Source: Apophysomyces variabilis (lineage: Eukaryota; Mucoromycota; Mucoromycetes; Mucorales; Mucoraceae). Taken from it: a stretch of DNA of 45,304 nucleotides. The position numbers and the translations under genes are program-made. Numbering within the stretch: position 1 is the stretch's first letter; the number at the start of each line of letters is the position of its first letter. The notes under the pieces are model-generated. The model was given only the letters and a program-made list of their open reading frames with translations, did not search any database and was not told the origin of the DNA. The stretch spans positions 589,852 through 635,155 of the forward strand of contig MZZL01000117.1 of NCBI GenBank assembly GCA_002749535.1. Reading direction: 5' to 3'. This document shows, in pieces, positions 36,138 through 45,304 of the stretch.

Positions 36138-39100
36138 ATGCTTTCAGAACGAATGAGCTCTGAAAGCCCATGTGACCAAAGCAACATAGTTTCTGCTTCA
36201 TCACCATGCAGAAGCGAAGATATGGATGTTGATTGTTCTTGGGAGGACTGGAATTGCGGCGAGGAGGTTGATTATGAGTCCTCCTCAGATGAAAACTACG
36301 TTCCTCAGCAACAAACTGATGTGGACCTTCAGGGCGAGATTACTAGCGAATCCAGCGATATGGGATATATCGGTGAAGACGACTATTTCGTTCCTGCCCC
36401 AGTCTGCAATGAACAGGCAAGGAGAGAAATTCCAGCACTGGATTTCCCAATATCTGAAGCCACAATAATGACCTGGGAAGACAGAAAAAACGTCGAATTT
36501 TACCGCATCATCCAGGAGGGTGGTGTTTCAAGAGCCACGTACGAAGAGTTGATAGATTTCATGAACCGGATGCTGCTTGAACTTGGGAATTGGTAAGTTA
36601 AAAAGCAAAACGCTTTCCTCTTTCCCACAGACGAAACAAATCGCCAAGTTTTTGTTCCTCCTAAGACTGCTGAGCAAAAGGTTTTCAGAGGCAACCCGGT
36701 AAAGGCAACCCGGTAAAGGCAACCTCTTTTGAAATGTGTGCAAATGGTTGCCGATTATTTACAGGAGTCGAGACCGAATGTTCCTGCGGCTTGCCAAGAC
36801 ATAAAAGTGGCTGCAACACGAAAGTCCCAATGGCCACCATGAACTATGTCTCTGGCAGAAAAGCTTTCCAATTTTTTTACACAAAGGAAACGCGAAACAT
36901 TATAAGGCGCCCCAACAAGAAGGCAAATGAAGAGGCGGAAGTCGGGGCAGAAGAGGATACTGAAAAGTATAACCCCAAGGAAATCAGTATTCCCTAGTTA
37001 CACGCACGTCTTGTGTAGAACATGGAGTGATATCTTTGACGGCAGTGCCTTTACGCGATTACGGACATCAGGCTTGTTTACAAGTAGATACGATATTGCT
37101 TTATCTCTATTTGCGGATGGATTTTGTCCGTTCAAACGAGATAAATGCAGTATGACAATTGTCAATCTTATTGTTCTGAATCTTCCAATTACTGAAAGGT
37201 TTGTATACTCCTAGTCACCTTAAGCAATCAATTTATAGGTTTACAGATATAAGAATAAGAATATGATTCAGGTTGCTGTTATTCCAGGAAGCCTTAAGTC
37301 GGGTACGATTTTCAATCTGTTGATGCCGCTGTTCGAAGAGCTAAAGGTGTTGGAAAATGCCGGGATGTTACTCCGTTTCTTTGATCGACGTGATATACAC
37401 CTCAGAGCCCATCTAGTACTGGCATCCGGAGATATACCTGCTGCTTCATGTCTAGCGAGCCATGATGGGCATACTTCGAAATATGGATGTCGTATGTGTC
37501 CAATCCTTGCTACGAAACATATTAGTGCTGCCGGTAAAGGCTACGGTCAGTACTTTAATAGTAAACGGAGTCCATTGCCTCAGTTGAGATCTTTTAAAAT
37601 TTTCCTTGAAGGTAACAAGGTGAGTTTATTAATCAAAGAACCAGAAAGTTTGTCATTCGGTTAGACATCGGTTTTGACATAGGTTGGAATACGTGGTCAA
37701 AAGCCCTTCGCGCGTCTCAAATCGTTTCATGGCGTATTTTTTTTAGTTTTGAAGAAATGCATCGCTTCGGACCTAACCTCGGCCGGGAAGCACACAGCTG
37801 GTTAACAGAAGAGGATTTGAAGACACAATTATTCTTGTCCCCTTCCGACGGCAAGCCATCGGAGAAGCGATGGATTTGTCTCAATATACAATCCATCTGT
37901 GTTTGATGGTAACTTTAAGGGTACGATATGCCATGCAGCTTAAGAGGCTTAGAAGGGAATGTAGATATTTTAAGCGACCAGTAGACGCGCGATCAGTAGA
38001 TCGGATAGATGTCTTACTATATATTGTGCCTACTCTTGTGTACGAACAGCTTGAGGATAGCGGGTGCGATTATCGTGCAATTAATGCGCTCATGATGTTG
38101 TTCCAAGCTTGCGCAAGATCTCTTCTCTGGGAAATAACTCATGGCGATATCAATGCTGTGAAGATGTAAGTAACAACTATCTGCTCGCTGCAATATCGAG
38201 ACTTAATCATCAAATACAATGGCTATGCAGATGTGTCCAGAAATGGCACCAATTTATGGTAAGTGACATGCTAGTTCACCAGTACACAACCAATCAGCAC
38301 TTCCTGCAACATCTGCCTGCCGTACTTCAAGAGTTGACTCCTCTTCGCTGCTATAGCAGCCGTTCAACGGAGTGGATTATTGGCATTCTAAGTCGAAAAA
38401 TCAAATCAAGGAGGGCAGCTGATAACAATGCTTCAAACATTCTTCTCCGTATCTCCGCTTGTAAATTTTACAGTAGGATTTGTCAAGATACCTTGGCCGA
38501 CGAGAAGGGTTTAGTTACAAGTACTTCAGATACTTTTTTGCTGCCAGGTGACGAAGACGAATGCGATCCCTAGATTTGGGGCCATCCTCTTGCTGATGCA
38601 AAGGTTTCGGACTACAACGATTACGGTCTTCGCGGCCTTGTTGCGGATTACTGGGCTAGAGAACTCAAGTATCCCGTGGCAGAGTATGGCTTAAACGAAT
38701 CCATTCTGATCGGAGAACAATCTGTACAAAGGTCAAATGGTTTTCAACTCTCTTCTCTATAGAGGCAGGAGTGATAAACGTACGACTTTGTTAAAATTAC
38801 GCTAACAGTGGATTTATGGGGATATGCAAGTGCTGGCCATCGGGAAAAGCTGGCATGGAGGGTTTTTTTGGGCAGACTTTGCTATTTTTTTCTCACCTTT
38901 ACATTGATTCGTAAGCTGTAGAAGCTCCTGTTTTGCTGAGAAGCATTTTTGTATCGTATGCTGTAGTTGTGCCATGTAAGTGCACAATATAACGATGTTA
39001 TGGGATTAGAGCATCAGCGTATTCTATGCCTTATTCGCATAACATCCATGGTTGATTGCCAGGCAGAAAGCCTTAATGGTAGTGGGGTGCCGTATGGGGT

Positions 39101-39257
39101 ATCTATCCCAGGAAAGCCTGTTACAAATGGGAGGCTGTATGTAATAGATGTCAATAGCATCGTGTCGCTTGCTGGAGGTATAAAATCTGCAATACACAGC
39201 CGTTATTATTATGTTTATCCCGGATTTTACAATGGGAATATTTGTCTTCGCGATTAG
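36138..39257 (+). pseudogene. Broken Tnp2-type (CACTA) transposase
   Basis: Remains of a transposase in collinear blocks: an acidic N-terminus (36138-36596); a Zn-ribbon-like block MCANGCRLFTGVE...CSCGLPRHK (36734-36850); the core DIFDGSAFTRL, DIALSLFADGFCPFKR and LNLPITER (about 37031-37198); MIQVAVIPGSLKSG through LRAHLVLASGDIPAAS, then GHTSKYGCRMC (37263-37500); FFSFEEMHRFGPNLGRE (about 37735-37790); a long C-terminal part to 38570; then GLRGLVADYWARELKYPVAE after an in-frame TAG at 38571; and a last block GRLYVIDVNSIVSLAGGIKS (to 39257). An intron at 37199-37246 still splices in phase. A 14-bp tandem duplication at 36690-36717 and a shift near 36990 break the frame. These motifs are those of the Tnp2/Transposase_21 family; no intact product is possible. 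Confidence 0.85.
36690..36717. repeat. 14-bp tandem duplication within the transposase
   Basis: GGCAACCCGGTAAA occurs twice in tandem, followed by a partial GGCAACC. Because 14 is not a multiple of 3, it shifts the reading frame between two conserved blocks. Confidence 0.85.
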
Positions 39258-39512
39258 CACACGTTTAAATCCTATTAAAGCACATTTTTGGTATATATAT
39301 TTCGCTGAAACATAGTGTTTTGAACGCTACATGGAGTGCGGCTCCCGAAGTTGGTGTAAGGATACAAATAAGAGCTGTAGTATCTGATATGCGACTATAA
39401 AATAAGACTTTTTTGTCTTTCTGATGACGAGTTGCTTAAGACAGGATGCTATGCGACTTCTTGCAACTTCCATGCGATAAATAAGATGATTGCTGCGTTG
39501 TTATGACTATAA

Positions 39513-39544
39513 TGCGACGTAAGAGACAAAACTTTCCCACAGTG
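39513..39544 (-). repeat. Right terminal inverted repeat of the CACTA-like element
   Basis: The reverse complement begins CACTGTGGGAAAGTTTTG and reaches the shared GTCGCA 32 bp in. TTGC follows at 39545-39548. Confidence 0.8.
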
Positions 39545-39691
39545 TTGCGAAATATCCTTTTTGAGAAAAACTGAAGGGGGTATTTCTTGGTCCTCAGACC
39601 CAGCGGATTTCCAATGGACTGACACTCACAACGAAATTACTTCTTGAATTTTGTTCAGCTTTTATACCCGTAAAGTAACACCTTGGAAGCT

Positions 39692-39699
39692 TTGATTTG
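39692..39699. repeat. 8-bp target-site duplication TTGATTTG (left)
   Basis: Identical to 40242-40249 on the other side of the inverted-repeat element at 39700-40241. Confidence 0.8.
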
Positions 39700-40241
39700 A
39701 GAAATTACTTGGGACAAAAGCATTTCGCTCTCGGACAATAACGTATTTGTAATACCGATAACCACTTTAAATCTCAATCAGGATATACTATGTTCACTAA
39801 TGCCGCTCGGACAAAAACGATTGCGCGTGATATGCAAGAGCAATTGAAGATCATACCACTTATACATCCCTTGCGCTCATGATGAGTAATTTATACGTGC
39901 CTTACAGTATTGGCCGCGATGGATACACTTAACGTATATTATGACTAGGTATATATAGCTGTTGTTAATTAATCAAGTTGCTGCCAAAACATTGTTCATT
40001 CCAGAATGAAACTTGACATTGAAGCCTTTAATAAGAGATCGCATGTCGTTAATTGTCAAGCTAAATAATATAAATATATGGTATCGGCTTGTTTAGCTGT
40101 TAATTTTCACAGCACAGAAACGTGTTCCGTTTATAACGCTGTGCGTGAACGTAGTATATACTGATTGAGATTGAAAGTGGTACTCGGTATCTTAAAAATG
40201 CTTTGTCCGAGAGCGAAATGTTTTTGTCCCAAGCAATTCCC
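39700..40241. mobile_element. 542-bp non-autonomous element with long terminal inverted repeats
   Basis: The first about 98 bp (39700-39797) match the reverse complement of the last about 98 bp (40144-40241) with few differences. The outer end reads AGAAATTACTTGGGAC on the left and GGGAATTGCTTGGGAC on the right, and the best-kept part is CATTTCGCTCTCGGACAA. A perfect 8-bp duplication TTGATTTG flanks it. There is no coding capacity inside. 8-bp duplications point to hAT-, P- or Merlin-like transposases, but the termini do not decide between them. It lies 155 bp from the CACTA-like element and shares no end sequence with it. Confidence 0.85.
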
Positions 40242-43200
40242 TTGATTTGTTGTCAAATAATACGTATAGAACATATAAGAATTATTTGTTCATCTTCTTG
40301 CGCAGTCAGCGTTGCATAATCTAGAAATAAGCAAGCTATAAAATGTGAGGTCGAACTGATGTTTGCGATTGATAACTGAAATCTTGCTATTATGCTGCTT
40401 CTGGTACGTTTGTGTGTGGTTAACGTGGAAATACGAAAATGTATGCTATTGATGTTAAGTGGCATATTGTTTTCTTTGCTTTAAAGTTTGTCAAGAGGAA
40501 GAAATATACCAGTCGTTAACAAAACTGATAAACTATGGAAAGGATGCTCACAGGAGTTAAAACAACCTAGTTTGCCGTCCATGACTTAGGTGCTAAAGAA
40601 AATCGACCCCTTTCTCCCAGCAGAGCGCGCTTGGAACGTGTTGAGATTGAGATATAATTGTAGCCACTTTGTACGAGTTACTGTATAATGATAGTTGTGT
40701 TGAGGTTTAATAACTTGTTAAAGCATTCCTTCTAATACTAATTGTAAACCAGTCTCGAGCGACTTTAAATGGTAAATAGATCTAATTATCTCCAGTGGAC
40801 ATATCGTTGGCTAATCCGAAGATAATTTACATTATTGGAATGATCTCACCACCTTTGCAAAATACAAATGGCATATTTCGCTTATAGCGTGTGAGGGTTC
40901 TAGTGAGACAACATCTGGCGCCCTTTTGGCATTGTATGTAAAGCGTTATGACTTAGCTTGATATTAATGATGGTAAAATTATGACCAAATGTAATTTGGA
41001 GATTATCACGATTGTTTCATGTTTTCCGTTTATGAAAGATATTCACGAACCAAAAACATCTCTCCCTCTTCCTGACCACCTTTGCTAGATTTATTTCAGG
41101 TGAAGTCTCGTTGAATTATATGTACAGAAACTGAACTGCCAAGACCTGTCCCCGTTGTCAGCCATACGGGAATGGCTCCCTCAATTACGACAGAACAAAT
41201 ACAAAAGGAAGACGGTAGCACAGCCAAAAATATCTCGGAGAAGGCACGCCAAGCCTTGCACAACGATCTCCAGAACCATTTGATACGAATCTTTTTAAAG
41301 CTACTCCAGAATAAACCAACACAGGCGTCTCAGTTATGTGTCTACTGTTTTGAACGAGTTGAAAGAGCCTAAGCCCGGCAAAGCAAGAGCGGAAATGCAC
41401 TTTGTTCCTTTTGGTCACTAGCTTGATCCTTTCAATCCGCGCAAAGCTTGTTTAGATTGGCATAACAGTGTCATGGAAAGATCTGTTTTATGGTAATAAT
41501 CGTCAGTGCGATGGCTATCTAACACACTCACTCTTTTCTTTTGTCTAAGACAGACAAGAAGGAAAGAACAGTACAAACAAAGGAAGAAAGGGTATTGGAT
41601 AAACTCCATCAGTTAACATATATGTTAGGGGAAGGAGAGAAGAAGGGAAAGAGAGAACGGCTGAAAGAAAGAAATGGTAATAGAAAAGATTAGAAGCTGA
41701 AGACAAACGGGTGGCTTTGAGAGAAAGTGTGGGTCAAAGTAAGAAAGTAGTTGTATCCTATGTATGGCGGTGGGTACAGATCGCGATGGAAATACGGTTG
41801 CTTGATAAACGCTGCAGTTGATCGGAAGGGTGTATTGGAATTTGTCTGCTGCGTTGCGGACACGGTTACGCTGAAGTAGGGGATCACATTGCTGTGGTCA
41901 TATGGGTCTTTTAGTACAGCTTGGAACGTCACATAAGTCCCATTACAGAGGAAAATGTGGGAAATGAACAAACGATCTATAGACAACATGCTCAAATTGA
42001 TATCGATAAGCAGGAAATGGTATGTTTAAAATATAAATGCATATGGTAACCGATATAGCACCATTGAATCCGTTGTGCCATTCTCGGAGACATCGGTAAG
42101 AACGGTGCTTGACCGTATTGTTTCATACAATAGATGCCTTCTTGCTAAGCAAGTCATTGTCATTTAGCTTTCAGACGGCGCTAGAAATGCAAGGGATCGA
42201 CCGTTTGGATGTTTCCACGTTGATCAATTACAGTGCGGTCTTTTAGGCACCGATTTCTAGGGAATATTCTTGTATCAGTCATATGGTTACCATCAGTATG
42301 CTCCGCTCCTTTGCTAGTTAGCTGAAGGAAATCCTATAGATTGAAAGATGCTACGACACTTTACTATATCTGGTCATCAAGCTCAAGGTTGACAAGTTTT
42401 ACTGCCATACTTGCCATTCACAAATTGCATCCTGCAAAGAAATCGTATATCTCTCTTTTAGTCCAAATGGTTAGGATATCAGTTAGTAGCAGAAGATAAT
42501 TGACAGTTCTTTGCGTTGGTGCATTCATAACAGTCTGTTCACCTATGGATCATGTAGTGCTTGTTGCTTGGATATCTTTGGTATGGATAATGGGTGACAA
42601 TTATACTATAAGTTTGCTTATTGAGTGAGGATCACGTCGCCCTATTTCTTTGCGCCGTTTTCTATGGCTTAATACTACATCTAACTCTTTCTAATCAATA
42701 TAATCTCTTATATAGCTTGATTATCTGGCATTTTTCGCTATCATACATTGAATATTAGGAGGACTGTAGATTTTAGAACTGGCATTGTTTTGCTCGCATA
42801 TTTGATAATATGAATACATCTAGTATGGGTTCTAGATTTTCAATCAATTAATAGGGATGTCTCTTTATTTACGAGCCTAGACAATGCCAAGGTATCAATC
42901 TCTAAAAGTCTTTCGTTACATTTTACATCAGCTCTCTATCTGGAATGGTGTCAACGTAAAATGGCGATCCTCTATTGTTATAGTAATGTTTATGTTGTTG
43001 TACAGAATAAATATCAATCCAAATATCTCATGCATTGCTTTCAGAATTTTTGTTGATTGTATGACGAAAAGATGCAGTGTTGGTAGGCCAAGATGTTCAT
43101 TGCTTGACTAGCGTTTTGTTTCGTAGTCGGTCAAAGGCTCCGGCCGATAGAACAATTCACGGTCCGACAATCTATGAAGAAAAGAATAAAAAGCTCGCCG

Positions 43201-43439
43201 GGAGTATACGGTGTTTTTTACTCACTTATATTTTGCTGAGCGAGACGCGCCTCTGCCACAAGAAACGCACTTTCTCGCTACATTCGTATTCTAAAACGGT
43301 AAGAACAAGAAGTTTTAGTCGGTGGCTCAGATCTGATTGTTTGCGTAGTTTGCCAACCTTCTTTCGTCATCTCACAACACACACCGCGGATTTAAGCGGT
43401 GCAGTGACAGAACTAAAAAAGTCATCTAAACGTCGAATC
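40242..43439. other. Large intergenic region, 3.2 kb, no confident gene
   Basis: No gene that I can support. Weak items: a plus-strand frame 41172-41372 (66 codons, MAPSITTEQIQKEDG...) of unknown nature; a purine-rich stretch about 41560-41720; a minus-strand open frame near 41690-41995 without known similarity; and a 30-nt tRNA-Glu-like 5' fragment at 42452-42481. The right end (about 43100-43439) is the INO1 promoter/5' UTR, with a possible 5' UTR intron at 43299-43348 (GTAAGA...GCGTAG). Confidence 0.5.
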
Positions 43440-45144
43440 ATGTCTCCTCCTAACGCTGAAAATTACTCTACTGAATCTGCCTCGGCAGTCAACCGTGGCC
43501 CTCTGTTCAAGGTGAACTCTCCTAATGTCACCTACACTGAGGATCACATCACAAGCACCTACAGTTACTCTAACACTGTGGTCAATAGACAGGCGGACGG
43601 CTCCATGGTCGTCGAACCTGTCGAACAAACATTCTATTTTAAGACCGAGCGACGTGTTCCTCGCGTTGGGTAAGAACAGGATATGTCAGCTTCTCGGTGA
43701 GATTGACTTTGCCTAATTTAGTCTGATGATGGTTGGTTGGGGTGGCAACAATGGCTCGACCTTGACGGCCTCTATTCTTGCTCACAAGCGCAAGTTGACC
43801 TGGCGCACGAAGTCTGGCGTCCATCAACCCAATTACTGGGGTTCTTTAACGCAAGCCACAACCGTTCGTCTTGGTGTGGATAGCAATGGTGAAGATGTGT
43901 ATGTTCCTCTGTCGCAGATGCTTCCTCTGGTAAACCCTACTGATTTTGTATTGGGTGGATGGGATATTTCAAATAAGAACCTTGCCGAAGCAATGGAGCG
44001 AGCTCAGGTGCTTGAATACGACTTGCAGCGCCAAGTTGTTGATGAGATGGCTTCTATGGTGCCGCTGCCTTCAATTTACTATCCCGACTTTATTGCCGCA
44101 AATCAGTCCGATCGCGCGGATAACCTGATTGAAGGCGATGACAAACGCAAGCATGCAGACAAGATTCGAAAGGATATCCGTGATTTCAAGGCTGCTAATA
44201 ATCTCGACAAGATCATTGTCGTGTGGACTGCTAATACAGAGCGATACGCTGAGATTTTGCCTGGTGTGAATGACACGGCTGATAACTTCCTGGCCGCAGT
44301 CCAGAATTCTCACCCTGAAGTTGCTCCTTCATCTATTTTCGCTTTGGCATGTATCGAAGAAGGTGTGCCTTTCATCAATGGCTCTCCTCAGAATACTTTC
44401 GTCCCTGGTCTCATTCAGTTAGCCGAACGCCATAAAGCATTCATCGGTGGCGATGACTTTAAGTCGGGACAGACCAAGTTTAAGTCTGCGATCGTCGATT
44501 TTTTGGTGAACGCTGGTATTAAGCCAGTTGGCATCACGTCGTACAATCATCTCGGAAACAACGATGGAAAGAACCTCTCGTCGCACAAGCAATTCAGGAG
44601 CAAAGAAATTTCAAAGTCCACTGTGGTCGACGACATGGTCGCGGCTAACCATATCTTGTACAAGAAGGATGAACATCCTGATCACACTGTAGTTATCAAA
44701 TACGTTCCATCCGTTGGTGACTCTAAGCGCGCATTGGATGAATACGAATGTGACATCTTCATGGGTGGACGTCAGACTATCTCTGTCTATAACGTTTGCG
44801 AAGATTCATTGCTCGCTTCTCCACTTATCATTGACCTGGCTGTTATGGCTGAATTGATGACTCGTATCGAGTACAAGACTGCTGATATGGCGAAGTTTAG
44901 CAAGTTCCACAGCGTGCTCTCCATTCTTAGCTGTAAGTAAAGAAAATGAAGGGCTATAATCCTATTAGTATTAACAAATATTATCTCGCTAGACATGCTC
45001 AAAGCCCCCATGGTGTCGCCAGGTACTCCCGTTGTTAATGCCTTGGGAAGACAACGTACTGCCATTGAAAACATTTTCAGAGCCTGCGTTGGTTTGCCTC
45101 CCAACAATGACATGGGCCTCGAACACAAGATTTGGAAAGCTTAG
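43440..45144 (+). CDS. INO1: Inositol-3-phosphate synthase
   Basis: Converts glucose 6-phosphate to 1D-myo-inositol 3-phosphate using NAD+, the committed step of inositol and hence phosphatidylinositol synthesis; cytosolic. Exons 43440-43669, 43722-44932 and 44993-45144 join to 530 aa, as in yeast Ino1 (533 aa). Start ATG 43440 ([17 protein letters not shown]); the frame is open upstream but unlike the family there. NAD-binding glycine-rich [13 protein letters not shown] (81-93). Further hallmarks: [81 protein letters not shown] and the catalytic-region Lys/Asp-rich [20 protein letters not shown]. The C-terminus ends in GLEHKIW plus Lys-Ala. Intact, strongly conserved. Confidence 0.97.
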
Positions 45145-45304
45145 ATGGATAAGGCAGATCAATAAATGATACTGTAGGAGCAAACTTTGTTTATGACACA
45201 AGACAAGTGATTTTTTTGATGTTGATGTGTAAGTATATCAGTCGAGATCAACATTGGAGGATCTTCCAGGTTTCGCTGCAATGCCTGCTGGCGCCGATCC
45301 TTGT
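45145..45304. other. 3' flank of INO1 to window end
   Basis: No feature is supported. A gene may begin beyond the window edge. Confidence 0.4.

Larger units (their letters stand above)
34621..39544. mobile_element. Degenerate CACTA-superfamily (Tnp2-type) DNA transposon, 4924 bp
   Basis: The ends are inverted: the left end reads CACTGTGGGA and the right end (reverse strand) CACTGTGGGA. Similarity continues imperfectly for about 32 bp to a shared GTCGCA. TTGC flanks both sides. Subterminal copies of GTCGCA/TGCGAC recur at both ends, as CACTA elements show for transposase binding. The interior carries remains of a Tnp2-type transposase (plus, 36138-39257) and a divergent accessory gene (minus, 34983-35891). 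CACTA elements normally begin CACTA and duplicate 3 bp (2-4 reported); CACTG and 4 bp here are variants. Several stops and frameshifts show the copy is dead. Fungal Plavaka-like elements are the likely relatives. Confidence 0.85.

Noticed and set aside
41690..41995. Minus-strand open frame of about 100 codons
   Set aside because: It has no recognisable similarity, no convincing splice context and low-complexity ends; support is insufficient for a gene.
43077..43439. In-frame upstream extension of INO1
   Set aside because: It has no similarity to the family N-terminus, contains splice-like sites, and the ATG at 43440 matches the usual protein length.

Overview
The window looks like nuclear DNA of an early-diverging fungus, most likely Mucoromycota (Mucorales-like). 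This is inferred from compact multi-exon genes with short GT-AG introns (about 45-110 nt), a clearly fungal gene set, pyrimidine-rich tracts before start codons, and a Tnp2-type transposon. I cannot fix the genus from sequence alone. One assembly gap of 445 N lies at 30105-30549, between two poly-T runs.

Layout. (1) 369-5005, minus strand: two tandem paralogous secreted phospholipase-B-like GDSL hydrolases, each with nine exons and nearly identical exon lengths. (2) 5332-10817: ribose-5-phosphate isomerase (minus), an Erv25/TMED10-type p24 cargo adaptor (plus) and a mitochondrial DUF1279/FAM210-type membrane protein (plus). (3) 11598-18369: a short Kin1/Par-1-type kinase (plus), a Swa2/auxilin-type clathrin-uncoating co-chaperone (minus) and an ENPP-type phosphodiesterase (minus). 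(4) 19004-24688: a small unknown two-exon gene, a Tma17/Adc17-like proteasome assembly chaperone, a 15-exon U2SURP/SR140-type splicing factor, and a Pho80/PCL-type cyclin that shares a 282-bp divergent promoter with the splicing factor. (5) 25994-33325: arginyl-tRNA synthetase (minus), an AVT-type amino-acid transporter (plus), the gap, and a Whi3-like two-RRM protein with a polyQ tract (plus). (6) 34621-40241: a mobile-element island. (7) 43440-45144: inositol-3-phosphate synthase (INO1).

The most unusual region is the island. A 4.9-kb degenerate CACTA-superfamily element (34621-39544) has ends 5'-CACTGTGGGA, a 4-bp target duplication TTGC, subterminal GTCGCA repeats, a broken Tnp2-type transposase on the plus strand and a broken, divergently oriented accessory gene on the minus strand. 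About 155 bp further on lies a 542-bp non-autonomous element (39700-40241) with roughly 98-bp terminal inverted repeats and a perfect 8-bp target duplication TTGATTTG.

Most genes are unrelated housekeeping functions: sugar phosphate and inositol metabolism, ER-Golgi traffic, clathrin uncoating, splicing, translation, amino-acid transport and cell-cycle control. No operon-like logic is expected, and only the lipase pair and the splicing factor/cyclin divergent promoter suggest local functional or regulatory linkage. All exon boundaries were assigned by eye from GT-AG (once GC-AG) consensus, reading phase and family similarity.
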